Source: Ilyonectria destructans
Lineage: Eukaryota > Ascomycota > Sordariomycetes > Hypocreales > Nectriaceae
Direction of reading: 5' to 3'
DNA length: 64,000 nucleotides
NCBI GenBank assembly: GCA_020740775.1
Contig: JAHEWK010000012.1
Coordinates: 1,116,001-1,180,000, forward strand
The position numbers and the translations under genes were made by a program. The notes below the pieces were generated by a model. It saw nothing but the letters and a program-made list of their open reading frames with translations. It was not told the origin of the DNA and did not search any database. Shown one piece after another: positions 1 to 12,393 of the stretch. Within the stretch, counting starts at the first letter, position 1, and every line of letters starts with the position of its first letter.

Positions 1-362
1 ATATTGTTGGGGCGAGCAATATGTGCGCTGCTTTAGTCTTGGCTTCACGACACAGCAAACGACCCAAATCTCGCATTTGAGTTTTGCTCCATGTTGCTGC
101 TTGGCAAACAGGACCTGGAACGAAGGCTGCAGATGGTCCGTCAACGGCGAACTTTCCGCGAGCACCAGAGGGCCCATCCGTTGTCTAGGATCGTTGGTGT
201 TAGGTATGTGTACATTAAGAAGTCAAAGTCAAATACCTTAATCGACCCTATGCCAAGCCGTGAGACTTCTTGAGTCTGCCAGATGTCAGATCCTGAGAGC
301 AAGAAGACTTTCTCCTCTAGAGAGAGCTGTCCTAGCAGCGTTTCAATATCAGTGGATGCCAT
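1..362 (-). CDS. GH3 beta-glucosidase, N-terminal part (runs off the window)
   Basis: Family 3 glycoside hydrolase that would release glucose from the non-reducing end of beta-glucosides. Only the first two exons are present. Exon 1 (362-237) encodes 42 residues including LEEKVFLLSG and RLGIGSIK. A 52-bp intron (236-185, GT..AG, phase 0) follows. Exon 2 continues TTDGPSGARGKF and FVPGPVCQAATW, the conserved N-terminal motifs of fungal GH3 beta-glucosidases, and stays open to position 1. The ATG at 362 lies at the usual distance before LLGQL/LEEKV. No signal peptide is seen, so this resembles the intracellular or cell-associated members. The catalytic Asp and Glu would lie outside the window. 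It is divergent from a sugar transporter across about 700 bp. Confidence 0.9.
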
Positions 363-1066
363 GTTGCTGGGGTGCAGAAAGTCAGCCAGAGAGAGCGTGT
401 ACCAGCTCCAGACATCCCTGGCTATCTGGGGAGTTCTTGACTCGATTCTTATCTGACCGAAGCCTCCTTAGCACCGGTTGTTCTCCGGGTTCTTGTGCTG
501 CCCCGTGGTTATGAAGTTGTGGATCGCGGCTGGAATGCCTCGATTCGGACATCTCGTGCGGTTGAACCACGGTGCTTCTTATCCGAACACTCAACATGCC
601 TCGCGGTTTGCCGATCGCGGTATTCGTGGTAATTGATTGGTAACGCCAGACTACGACAGTCGTGATAAGGGCTGCAGGAGCGCTATCACTTGCCCGACGG
701 CCTATTGGGAATTATTCCGAGCTGGTAGTCGTATTATCGGTGGGGCTTCAACCCCAGAATCGCGGTATTTGTTTCCATTGGCCACATGCTGGATGTCTGA
801 CTTGACTCGGGGCAGTTAAGCTAACTTAAGTGATGCGCGCCTGATATGAGCAAGGATGCAACTACGTAGTTATCTCTCACTTCGGTCCGTTTTGGACTGG
901 TTTGTTGCCTGAACTTGGAAGCGGGGGCGGGGCATCTTAATCTGGAGCCAACTTGGGAGAGGTTTGACTCAAGTGTTTAGATAGTGAGCTTAAAGAAGGC
1001 CCCTCCCATCAAATAGTGAGCGCCAAAAGTATCCGAATCTCAGGTTCAATATTATTCTTCATCATA
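363..1066. promoter_or_regulatory. Divergent promoter between GH3 beta-glucosidase and sugar transporter
   Basis: A 704-bp non-coding stretch between two divergent starts. It holds two abutting GCGGGG hexamers (921-926 and 927-932) and CTGGAG (942-947). All three fit the carbon-repressor CreA/Cre1 consensus SYGGRG. No convincing reading frame is seen in it. Confidence 0.5.
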
Positions 1067-2877
1067 ATGTCTCCGGCCGACAGCATGGCTCGCAGAGAGC
1101 CAGAGCGGCATGACTCAAGTGGCACATACCTTCTTGCCATGGCCTGCTTCGTTGTGACAGCGAACGCAGCAACGCAAGGTTATGACTCCTCCATGATGGT
1201 GAGTTATCATTGAATGCCCCGCCCCCGTTAGATGATGCCGAATTTTGCTCACACAACTGCATAGAATGGCCTCCAGATTTTACCTTCTTACACCGACTAT
1301 TTTGGACTGACGACGACAACACTTGCTCTCAATGTCGCCATTGTCTTCGCTGGCTCTGTGATAGCCATGCCCATTGCTGGCCCCATCGCCGACGTATGGG
1401 GTCGTAAGTGGGGAATTGCCATTACTGCGATCATATCCATTATCGGTGCTACCATCCAGGGCGCTGCTGTTCATGAGGCCATGTTCTGTATTGGCAGATT
1501 GCTTGTCGGTGTTGCCATTACGACAGGTTCTACGGCTGCTCCCGCGTACGTTTCGGAACCCCTAAACTACATGTGATCGGCATGCTTACATCAAACATAG
1601 TTACATCTCCGAAGTCGCACATCCTAGGAATCGTGTCATGCTTACTGGTCTTTATGGCACGAGTTGGTATATCGGCAGCCTCATTGCGGCCGGCGTTACG
1701 TATGGCAGCCAGTTCATCACCACCACTTGGTCATGGCGACTTCCCTCTCTTGTATGTCGAGAATGCATATTTCATCCAAACTTGAACTAATTTGATGACT
1801 AGCTCCAATTCATCCCTTCAATTCTATGCCTTGTGCCCCTACCATTCATACCGGAAAGCCCGCGTTGGCTTATTTACAAAGATAGACATGAGGAAGCTTT
1901 AGCTATTCTGACGAAATACCACGGCCAAGGCGACCCAAACTCCACTGTCGTTGCTATAGAGTACGCCGAGATCTGTCAGACTCTAGAACATGAAAAAGCA
2001 GTACAGAATACAGACTGGAAGGCTTTGGTTAGGACTCGACCCAATCGGTGGAGACTTGGTGTCACGGCGGCAGTTGCTTGTAAGTCTCAACGATGCCTTT
2101 CTGCTTCTTGAAATGAACTAATCATGTACCCAGTCTTCTGCCAAGTCAGCGGAAACAACATCATCACGTACTATCTTGGAGACGTTCTCACTGCTGCCGG
2201 AATCACTGAGATGCAAACCCAGCTAGCCATCAACATAGGACTGAGCGTATTCAACCTTTTTACGTCATCGCTTGGTGCTTGGCTGAGTGATCGGGTTGGA
2301 AGGAGAAGGGGCTTCCGTACGCACATCTATCCTCTCCTCTGCTGACCCTCAATGAACTGACATTTACCATTTAGTGTCCGTGACAATCATCATGTCATTG
2401 CTGCTAATTATTGTTGCTGCCTTGACCAAAGTTTACGGAGGCAACCCAACTCTCGCATCATCCGCCGCTCAAGTCGCCATGATCTTCCTTTTCTACGGCG
2501 CCTACTCATTTGTCTGGACGCCTCTATCCATTCTATACCCCGTAGAGGTACTCTCATACTCTATGCGAGCAAATGGTCTTGCCTTCTATAACGGTGTCTG
2601 CTACGGAACCGCCTTCTTGAACACCTTTGCGATCCCGTACGCTATGCGGTGGTCAAGCTGGGGATTCTACCTTATCACGGCTTTCTGGAACTTGGTTTTC
2701 GAATGCGGAATCATTTACTTCTATTTCCCTGCCACAGAGAGAAAGAGTCTTGAGGAAATTGATGTCATCTTTGAGGGGGTTAGGCATACAGACTTGGACG
2801 TGACAATGGCAGACGTTCTCGAGGGCAAGGCTGTTGATCTTGAGATTGCAAAGGGGGGGTTGGTAGCTAAAGCCTGA
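1067..2877 (+). CDS. MFS sugar transporter (sugar porter family)
   Basis: Proton-coupled sugar uptake across the plasma membrane, 12 predicted helices, 508 aa. Six exons join in frame: 1067-1198, 1265-1545, 1601-1751, 1803-2079, 2134-2316, 2375-2877. Sugar-porter signatures are in order: GYDSSMMNGLQ after helix 1, DVWGRKWG in the loop between helices 2 and 3, GRLLVG, PESPRWL before the central loop, DRVGRRRG between helices 8 and 9, and the C-terminal ATERKSLEEID version of the PETKGRTLEEI motif. It is closest in appearance to fungal lactose/hexose permease-like carriers. Its divergent GH3 beta-glucosidase neighbour suggests a beta-glucoside or disaccharide substrate, which is inference. CreA-like sites upstream suggest glucose repression. 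Confidence 0.9.
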
Positions 2878-3471
2878 GGGCCAAGTTAGAGCAAAGTATT
2901 TATGGCTATAAAGAACCAACTATGGCTTGTCTTGCTATTCGCTCTAACGGTGGGTTCTTCTCGGAACGATTTATCCTATGACCTAGTGCCAGCCTTCCCA
3001 CTGCAATCGAATGGAAAATATTTACATAAAACCTAGCGTTTGTAATTCTGGAGAAGACGAGACATTAGGAATACATGCTATTTAGAAGAGTGGTACGAAT
3101 CCTAGCACAGGACCCCCATGCTTTTTTGTCGGTCGGGGGACGTCTCTGGTTTCAGACGAGGGCACTGCATTAAAAGCACAAATAGTACACAACGCATGCC
3201 TCAGGCACGTATATGACATGCGGGGTTTCTTCTACCTAAGGTAGCTTTTGCGAACCACCGTTGTCAGCCTTACTGTCACTTTGTGATATCTCATATCGTT
3301 ATACACATAAAATTTATTTAGGCCAAGTTGAAGGATGCCTTGTTTGAGCTCATACCCCGCACTAGATCTTCATTTCAATTGTAAAGATCTTTGCACCATT
3401 AACTCAGTCAACGTAGCATCGCTTGGAACTCAAGAGCCCTCCCACCCTAGCTGAATACAACACAACTCAAC
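2878..3471. other. Intergenic, no gene seen
   Basis: Downstream of the sugar transporter and upstream of the protease gene. No coding frame with recognisable motifs. A short palindrome, CTACCTAAGGTAG, lies near 3232-3244. Confidence 0.5.
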
Positions 3472-6400
3472 ATGGAGGTGAGTTTGCGGACCTCTGGGCA
3501 TGAGATAGTATCTGATAAATTCTAGAAAACACTGGAGCCTAATGGAGTACCTATCGCCAATCCTGAACCGAGAGGTGCGGCAGACGATCCTTCTCCCTTG
3601 TTGGGACGAGAACCCGAGGCCTGGCAACAAACTATCCAGACGGTTGCTCGTGGCGTTGTATCGATAAAATTTTGCCACCCGTATTCGTTTGACACTGGGT
3701 TTTCAAGCACCAGCGAGGCTACTGGGTTCGTTGTTGACTCGGAGAGAGGGTGAGTTTGAATTGATCTATGACCAGTGGGAGGCTGCTGATACGTTCAGGT
3801 ACGTCCTGACGAACCGGCATGTTGTTGGACCTGGTCCGTTTTGGGGATTTCTCATATTTCACAACCAAGAAGAGGTTGATGCGTACCCATTGTATCGTGA
3901 TCCTATTCATGATTTTGGTATCTTGCGGTTCGACCCGAAAGCAGTCAAATACATGGACATCCTCGCATTGGAACTTCGACCGGACTTGGCAAAAGGTAAG
4001 ATGAAGTTTTGTCTTGGTAGAGTGATTCGTATTGATGCTGATATATCATTAGTTGGAGCTGAAATCAAAGTCATTGGCAACGATAGTGGAGAAAAGATGA
4101 GCATCTTGTCCGGCTACATCAGTCGACTTGACCGGAACGCGCCAAACTATCAAGGGTACACCGACTTCAACACCTGCTACTACCAAGCCAATGCTTCCGC
4201 TAAAGGCGGGAGCTCAGGCAGTCCTGTTGTGAACGTTGACGGCCAGGCCATCGCGATTCAGGCAGGGGGCCGCTCTGATGGGGCGTCTACTGATTACTTC
4301 CTCCCGCTCCACGCCCCCCTTCGCGCTCTAAAGCAGATCCAACAAGGCCAAACTCCTCCAAGAGGAGACATTCAATGCAGATTCCTCTTGAAGCCCTTTG
4401 ATGAATGTCGTCGACTGGGGCTTACCTCTGATCGGGAGGCAAAGGTGCGCGAGGCCCGTCCCGAGGATACAAGCATGTTGGTCGCCCAGACAATTCTCCC
4501 AGAAGGCCCATCCGATAAGAAACTGAAGGTCGGTGACATTTTGGTCGAGATCAATGCGGAATTGGCGACCGACTTCCTCCTACTTGAGAGAATGCTGGAC
4601 CAAAACATTGGTCAAACAATTCGGCTCTTAGTTCAGAGAGGGGGCAAGGACCTGAAAGTGGACATCTTGGTGGGTGACATTCAAGCTATCACTCCTGATT
4701 GCTTCTTGTCTGTTTCCGGGGCATACTTCCACAACCTTTCGTACCAAGTGGCCCAGCGATATGCGATTGCCTGTAAGGGTGTATACATTTCTGAGTCTGG
4801 GCCGCTCGATCTTTCGAAAAGGAACGGCTGGATCATACAAAGCGTCAACCATAAGGCTGCATCAAACCTGGACGAATTTATCGAGATTTGGAAGGATATC
4901 CCTGACAAAACCCAGGCCGTCATATCGTATAAAGACGTGACTGATCTGGAGACCTTGCGAACAGACGTCGTCACAATCAACCGACATTGGCCTTCTCTTA
5001 TGAAGATGGTGCGTCGAAATGATACGACTGGGTTGTGGGACTTTGACGTCTTGGCTAAAGCTATACCACGAACACGGCCAACCCCGTCGAAGGCTTCATT
5101 CTTCCAGCCCGAGAATGTGCCCTACCCCGCCGTTACCGACGCCATGAGAAGCTTTGCCCATGTCAAATGTTCTATGCCCTTACTTGTTGATGGGTGCGCG
5201 GCGAGAACGAGGAGTGGCATGGGCCTTGTGGTGGATGCATCTAAAGGACTAGTTCTCATTTCAAGAGCTATTGTGCCTAATAGGTTATGCGATATCGAGA
5301 TCACCATTGCAGAATCCATCATGGTTGAAGGGAGAGTCGTGTTCCTGCACCCGTCGCAGAACTACTCCATCGTTCAGTACGATCCCCAATTGGTGGATGC
5401 ACCAGTGAAGAGTGCAACACTAAGCACTGATAAAATTTCTCAAGGAACTTCGGCCCTATTTGTAGGAAACGCCGACAGCGGAAGAGTTGTCTATACCTCC
5501 ACGTTGGTTACCAGAGTACAACCGCTTTTGCTGCCCGCGCTCGATCCGCCTAGGTACCTTCCTATCAACATGGACTACGTTGGAGTTGACACGCCACTTG
5601 GTGTTCAATGCGCGAGCGGTGTTTTAATGACAACGGATGGACAAGTTCAAGCGGTGTGGATGAACCATGAGATGCAAAAGTCTCAAACATATTTCGGTCT
5701 ACTTGCCACAGTCTTGATTCCCGTTCTATCACGAATCCAGAATGGAATCACGCCAAGTTTGCGGGTACTTCCGGTGGAGTTTGAACCCATCAAAATAGTG
5801 CAAGCAAAGGTGCGGGGCGTTTCTAGAGAATGGATAGAGAAGGTTGAAGAGACGGTGGCTCATCGCCAACTGTTCACTGTCAAGCGGTGTTTCGGTGACC
5901 AGGATGATGGATTACATGAAGCCGACATCCTCCTTACCCTGAATGGCGAACTAATCACTGAGGCATCTAAACTCGATGTCATGTACTGGAATGAGGTGGT
6001 TGAAGCCGAAGTTGTGCGGGGAGGTCAACAACTCACTCTTCAGCTCCGTACACTTCTCGACGATGATATGGAGACTGCTCACCTGGTTCAGATTTGTGGA
6101 GCAACACTTCAGAGACCGCATCGCGCGATTAGGCAGAGTATAAAGAATCTTCCGAGCGAGGTGTACGTTGCGTCGAGGCTTTACGGCTCGCCTTCAGCTC
6201 GGTACAAGCTTTCACCGACTAGTTTCATCACCCACATCAACGATATGCCAACGCCCGATCTTGAAAGCGTGATTCGAATTTCTGGGGAGATTCCGGATAA
6301 TACATGTAAGTACTCGAGCTCGGCGTACTACTGTTCGGACTATTCATGTAACATACTCACACATCTTTTTCTACCGACTAGATTTTCGGATTCGAGCCGT

Positions 6401-6566
6401 TTCTCTCAAGGCTGTGCCATTTGTGATCACCATAAAGAAGAAGGAACATTATTTCCCAACGACAGAGTGGATTCGAGATCCAAATGAGCCTCAAGGATGG
6501 CGAAGAATGACCTACGAGGAAGGGAAAGTCATTGATGACGAGAGTCATAAGGGAAGCTCTGGTTAG
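3472..6566 (+). CDS. NMA111-like HtrA-family serine protease
   Basis: Large nuclear HtrA/DegP-type serine protease of the Nma111 family (pro-apoptotic protease in yeast), 954 aa here. Exons: 3472-3477 (only ATGGAG), 3526-3749, 3799-3995, 4053-6305, 6382-6566. Catalytic triad by motif: His84 in TNRHVV, Asp115 in HDFGIL and the Ser (about 197) in GGSSGSP. PDZ-type regions follow around residues 260-420. A second, degenerate protease-like half (about 490-730) and a further PDZ-like segment match the duplicated architecture of the family. The final exon ends in a short polar tail. It is a little shorter than the roughly 1000 aa usual for fungal Nma111. Many positions differ from what I recall of the conserved core, so it may be a paralogue rather than the canonical copy. 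Confidence 0.88.
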
Positions 6567-7127
6567 CTCTTGCGGACCTCTGAGGCACTGTCGTCATATT
6601 TTCTCACAAATGAAGAGGGTACGGAACTGCGTTGAAGCCTGAAGGCGCATTTAGATTCACTTAAATAGACAAAAACCTTCAATTGTTATGAGTATTGCTA
6701 TTCGCACACAAGTACAAGCCTCTTTAGGTAGCTAAACTTCAGGACAACTCATGTACCTAAAATTGGAATTCTTAGATATTAGCCTTATATTTAACAATAC
6801 ATTTAAAAAGGAAAAGAATAAGACCAAAAAAGTTATAACAAAATAAACTCTTAGCATTGGGGTTTAAATAATATATGAGAATAATTGATGATTATTAGCA
6901 GGATTGAAGCATATGGTTATATGTGCGAGTAGCCATACTAATTGTTATATTTGTTGCAGAGAACAGGGCGTAGTGTGCACCGCTGAGTAAAGCTGTGATG
7001 CTGAATTTGAAGAGAAAAATCTAATAAACTGCCAAGCACTTAAACGATCGTACATAATGCATTTCTTTTAATAGCAAACAACCAGTGATATTATATCCTG
7101 ATAAGCATACTTTCGGAGTTATTTATT
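6567..7127. other. AT-rich intergenic stretch
   Basis: No gene seen. From about 6640 to 7100 the sequence is strongly AT-rich with many TA dinucleotides and A-runs, unlike the flanking exons. It lies between the 3' ends of two convergent genes. Confidence 0.5.
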
Positions 7128-8335
7128 TCAAGTCCGAAGGTCCTCTGTAATTTGCACAATGACTTGCTCCAGACTTACCCAGCCTGGGCGTCCCAACTCC
7201 TGCAATAACTGCTCTGCCCGAGACGCCGGTTCAATCTCGTTGGGATCCCTCCCACCGCTGAAGTTATCGGGGAAGGTCTTTTCCGGCTCATGCTTGCGGA
7301 AAATGGCGAGTACGTCATCCCAGTTGAAACGCCCGGCAAAGCCGAAGATGCGCTCGTCCTTTACATCCGGAAGAATGGCGCCAGCAACGTGCAGAGCACC
7401 AACATCAGAGGCATCGACAAAGTATTCTGAGAGATGATTAGTCCACTTGTCTCACATGAAGTGGCATAGGACATACGTGGGTTGGCAGCTCGATGGCTCG
7501 GGCTTATCTCTCCTTTGTAGAGACTAGTCACCAACGCCGGGCTGCTCTGGTATCCTTGTCTCTGCAAGTCGAGAGTTTTGCCGAAAACAACGTTAGGAAG
7601 AACTGTCAAATGTGAGTATTTGCATATTGAGATTCTTGGAGAAAGACACCATACCAGCATTGACAACGAGGTCAGGACGTTTCGCACGATTTTCCTCATA
7701 AAATTTCCAAACCGCTTGCTCTCCTTGTGTTTTACTGGCGGCATAGACATAGCTACCGTGCCTTGCATCATATGGCGGCTCAGACCAAGCGATCTTGACA
7801 GCTTCCTCGTTATATGTGTCCTTCGTGACCACAACCTTCGGCTTGCCTGGACTGGACAGAACAGCTGCAGTAGAGGAAGACGTAAGGACAAAGCGTTTGA
7901 CGCTTGGCTCGGAGTATGCCGCCTTCAGAGCGTTCACAGAACCGGCGATTACCGCGGGTATTACTTTGTTTGGGTCCGCATCGTACGTCATTACCGACGC
8001 CGTGTGTGCAATAGCGGTGACGCCTGTTTTATGTCCAATATTAGCACCTCGAGCCGCGATGTGAGCGGAACATCATTCAACTTACCCTTCACGGCCTCGT
8101 CGTAGGCGCCGTCAGCGACCATGTCTGGGACTGACACGAGCTCGAAAACACCACTGCCATATTTCTCCTCAAAAGTCTCCTTCATCCACGCCGCCTTGTT
8201 CAAATCACGCGTTGTTCCTCGAACCTTGTACCCATACGCAAGAAACTGATCTACGACGTTGGAACCGACCCAACCGCTGGCGCCGGTAACAAGGACTGTA
8301 GATCCCTTCGGGATGGCGGGGTTCTCAAAAGCCAT
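7128..8335 (-). CDS. Extended SDR, NADPH-dependent aldehyde/ketone reductase (dihydroflavonol-reductase-like)
   Basis: NAD(P)H-dependent reductase of the extended short-chain dehydrogenase type, resembling fungal Gre2/methylglyoxal or carbonyl reductases, 347 aa, cytosolic. Exons: 8335-8086, 8023-7655, 7602-7477, 7426-7128; all junctions keep frame. The Rossmann motif TGASGWVGSNV begins at residue 17. HTASVMTY follows strand beta-4. The active-site YAASK gives Tyr and Lys, and a Ser-rich stretch (VLTSSSTAAV) supplies the catalytic Ser. The C-terminal half has the YFVDASDVGALHV motif usual in this family. The substrate cannot be read from sequence. A monocarboxylate-type carrier lies next to it on the same strand. 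Confidence 0.88.
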
Positions 8336-8840
8336 TGTGAGTGTAGTGGGGTTAGATGTAATTAGAGTGTGAATGGGAGATGATGTAAAAGTGTTTTGGT
8401 TTGTTGATTCTTCTAAAAATCGGAAAAGCGTTGATGAAGGCTTTTATGTTCTTCTTTGCATGGCTATATGGAACTATGCTCATGTCATCGTCGGGAATGC
8501 AATCACCCGAGTCGAGCTTGTAACTGTTGATTTCGGAGACTTTTTGCCGCTGTGGACGGGTGGCTTGGTCGGAATTTGGAACACGGCCCACACAAATTGC
8601 GGACTTGTTAGCGGAGTCGTGCTGTGTGCCTCCAGCGACAATTTGTCAGCTGCGCCTTTGCATATTTGGATTTCTAATGACGTGTGAGACGAGACACTTA
8701 GATGATCGACTGTCCGCACAAATTGACTCTATTAACTGGCCACACTTGAATTTTGCCTTTGGTATCAGAATGATCGCGAGCACCCGGTGCTGCGCTCAAC
8801 GCCTTCCAGGGCATTCAATTTCTATACGTACGATCTTATC
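8336..8840. other. Intergenic, no gene seen
   Basis: About 500 bp holding the promoter of the SDR and the 3' flank of the MFS carrier. The small open frames here have no motif I recognise. Confidence 0.45.
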
Positions 8841-10432
8841 CTAAATCCATTTGAGCTTCCACCAGAGAATGCTCATGCCGCTAATAATTGCACATACTCC
8901 CGACACAACAATAAGAGGCCCATAGCCTGTTCCATAACCGCCATAAACTTCTTCAAACCATGGCAGCCCGTTGATCAGTGCATGGCTAAGGGGTCCTGAG
9001 GTAGTGCTACCAATCCCTCTGCCTATTGAAAGAACCCCGAGTACCATGGTTGAATCAAGACCTGCTTGTCCATCATTGTGGGGATTCCATTTCTTCGTCG
9101 TCGACTCAGACATATGCCGCGGGATCCCTGGCCAAGCAGAGGGGTATGACCCTGCAAAAAGTCCGTACAACACACAAAAGAAAAACAGCGTCGGTATTTC
9201 TGTCGCAAATCCCCACACTAGAAACGTTGAAAGTGTCGATCCGACAGCCGATATCAAAAAGCACAGCGTGACGTGGTAGCGATCCGTCAACACGCCCATT
9301 CCAGCGCAGCCGATCATCGATGCGAAGTTGACGAGTACGAGTGTGAAAGCTGATAGAAAGTGACTCGCACCAATGGCACGGGCATACGTCGGTAGGTATA
9401 CCAATGGGAGGGAGTATCCAAGAGCCTGGAAAATGTTTGACGCCTGGAATAGTATGAAAGTCCGGTTCAGAGCGAATCCAAATCGAAAGGGTCGAAGGTG
9501 CGATGTTGATACGGTTGGCAACCGGGGCTTGATGAAGTATGCTAACGGCGCAGTTAGAACCACCAGCGAGACCGCCCATATCCGTAGCGTGGTGCGGAAG
9601 CCATGGCGGCCTAGGAAATGTTCAAGCAGCAAAGGGAGTACGGATCCCGATAAGCCAGTACCGGATAGAAAAACCCCAAAGGCTAATCCTTTTCGCTCAA
9701 TGAACCATTCTTCCAGGTACAAGAGACAAGGACAGTATAAAATGGAGCTGCCAATTGCAAAGAAGATTCCCTGCGACACCATCAAATGCGTTGTTGTTTG
9801 CGAATAAGAGCCGATGCCGAGAGAGATGCTCATGATAGATAGACCGATGACAGGTGACCACCTTCCGAACCGTGGGTAGAGCCGCTGGAGTCCCATGGTA
9901 AGTGGCATAGTCAAGTACATTATGCCCTACATCACACAATGAGCTTAAGACTTGACATGTACCACGGGGAATTTACCAGGGTACAGGTCCCAATAACTGG
10001 GATCATCGCCGAACCAGCAAACGACGCGTGTCCGCTGTAGTATTCTTGAAAGACGCCAAAGGAGTTGGGGAAGCCTAGAATAAAGCAACCATTAGTCGTG
10101 TCCTTGCTAGAAGATTGCTTCCGGGAATCCTCAATCACATACCCCAAGCTAAAGCGTCCACGAAAAAGCATGCTGCTAAGAACAGCCACGCATCCTTCCC
10201 ATGGTCCGCGGGTGGGATTGACGGCTGTGTGTCGGGGATCGACTTCTCACAGTCCTCTCCATCGGAAACAAGCGTCGTTGTTGAGCTGAGGGTCAAAGTT
10301 TGGAGCTTAAAGTCTCCATCAAAAACGGCCGTCGTTGTTGAGCTTGGTGTTAAAGCCTGGAGTTTAGAGTCTCCGTCGAAAACAGTCGTCGTTGTGTCGG
10401 AGATGGCTAGTTGGAGCCTCGAGTCTTGTTGA
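8841..10432 (-). CDS. MFS monocarboxylate-transporter-like protein, 5' end unresolved
   Basis: Twelve-helix carrier of the fungal monocarboxylate transporter (MCT) type, plasma membrane. Exons read with confidence: up to 10143, then 10074-9977 and 9926-8841. The segment from KDAWLFLAACFFVDALAWG to FPNSFGVFQEYY is the family's helix-1 region. The final exon carries the remaining helices. Upstream of helix 1 the frame encodes three 19-residue repeats (57-bp period). This frame stays open to about 10506 but has no ATG before the in-frame stop at 10509-10507. The true start must lie in an upstream exon I could not place, so 10432 is a provisional limit. The transported acid is unknown. Confidence 0.75.
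10273..10425 (-). repeat. 57-bp tandem repeat, about 2.7 copies, in the MCT-like gene
   Basis: Copies begin at 10273, 10330 and 10387 on the plus strand, each with CGTCGTTG, an exact 57-bp period. Read on the minus strand they encode 19-residue units built around STTTxVFDGD, with substitutions between copies. The period is a multiple of three and the frame is open throughout, so copy number can change without a frameshift. They sit in the predicted cytosolic N-terminus, just before helix 1. Confidence 0.8.
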
Positions 10433-12393
10433 TTATATATCTCGGCGGATCGTTCAGGTATAACCGTTTGAGTGTAGGTAGACGGGTTGTAACAATAAAT
10501 GAAGGTTCAAGGTAACATGAGGTACTAAAATCTCGGTAGAAGCTTTGACAGCGGGGAATACAAACAAGCTGGTCGTATAAATCGTGTGTGCTATCTGAGA
10601 TTTGTGCAGAGAGGACCTTGGCGGTGATATACATCTCACAGCAGTTGGTTAACCCACCAGACATACAGCTTGGACAAATAGAAAACTTTGGAGGTCCATC
10701 GGAGCCACGACGAGCAATGTTGATCTTCTCATCCGCCGGCACCTGCGGTGAAATCTTCGGCATATAACGTTGGCGTATGGATGATCCAAGTCGGAGAGAT
10801 TAGCTGTCTTAGATGGTAAATCGCGGGGTACGTTGTCGTGAATTTCTTGGCGATCTAGGTGAAATTTACTTGAAAACGTCGTCACTTTGGTGTTTCTCCC
10901 ATGAGCCACAGAATTGGCTTGATATATTGTGCTACCGCCATATGCGGACCTCAGCTGTCAACCTGTAGGCTCATTACTCTGTAGGCCGCGGTCGGTTTGA
11001 AACGCAACCAAGCTCTATCAACCGTAGAAAGGTCTACATCATAACTTCCATGGTCCTATTCCTTAGTATATCCTCTCCCTAGGGAAAGTCTATTTGGCAG
11101 TGGCATGTGATCAACTTAGGGAGGATGACTGCCCTTCTCAACCGAAGTGTGAGTCTCGGCTGTTTTCCGAGTGTCACCGACTGGCCTTGATGGGGGCTCC
11201 TCAAGAATAAAATGCATGACTCATGATTCTTTTTCAAGTTCAAACCAACTCAGGGGATTGGCCATTGGGGACTGCAAAAATGCGGATACTGCAAGCTGCT
11301 TTGTCGTCCCCGTTGGCCCCTTCTCTCGACAAAACGGGGCTAAAACACCAACACCGTGGCCATATGCACCACGTCGTTTTGTAAAAAAGACATTTCGGGT
11401 GAATCGGCATACGCTTTGACTGTCTCACATCGTGGTTAGTGAAATCGCGTCGGCGGCGGCGTTAATGATCGGAGCAGAGTTAGGTCAGCCATTCGTTGGA
11501 ATTCTGCCTCAAATTTAGGTGTCAAAGCGTGACTCAACCCTTTCAGGGAGTAATATTTTGGAATGTCAGACTTTTTCATATCGGATGAGATAAAATGTAT
11601 GATGATTCGATCTTTAAATGTCGAAAATCGTCATAAATCTGAAGTGATGGAGTGGAAATGTGGCCATTGCATGTTACTATTGCCACGTAGTTTTACCTGT
11701 CACCAGCTCAAAGTCAAAAGACAACACAGGACATGCGACCAAATACAGCAGACACAACAGAGCAGCCATATCCCGGCGTTATGCACAAGAAGTCCGTCCC
11801 CAAGGCATGTGACCCGTCCAATATCCGCTTATATTCTGCTCATGTCAGCATTGTATTTTGTCAAGATAGCAAAACTTAAAGCTTCAACATATTTCAGCGT
11901 TTTCTTTGTGCATGTAATTGATTCAACGAGAGCTGGACCAAAAGCTACCTGTCGTCGTCAGCCAGCGGGTTCATTTCACGGTGCCATTTTGGGGGACGTA
12001 GTTGGACCCCCTTATTGATCCTTATCTTGCCCACAATGCAAGCGCCTCCCCATCGACGTCTAAGTTGTTCACCTTGCACTTAAAATAGTAACGTGTCAGG
12101 GGTCATTAGTCTTCGGGGATGCAATGCAAGGCCAGAATCTTAGCTTTTGACAGAGTCATTCTTTACAGCAAGCTACCTTCAACAAGAGGTTCTGCCTTTC
12201 CTGCTGTTGCAAACGCCCTGCCATTGCAGTCTCTACTAGCCTGCCTTTTGGGTGGGTTTTTAGGTTTTCTAGCCTCACTTGGCCGCTCCATTCACGCAGC
12301 AACTGAGATGGGTTGACTGGTCAGGCTAGAACAGTATCTCATGAGACTTGGTAAATTAAGGGTATATTACTACGTCATAATAAGCTTCCCCTG
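10433..12393. other. Long intergenic stretch, no gene seen
   Basis: About 2 kb. Its first part probably holds the unplaced 5' exon and promoter of the MCT-like gene. The open frames between 10500 and 12340 show no family motif, and no convincing spliced gene could be built. Confidence 0.4.
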
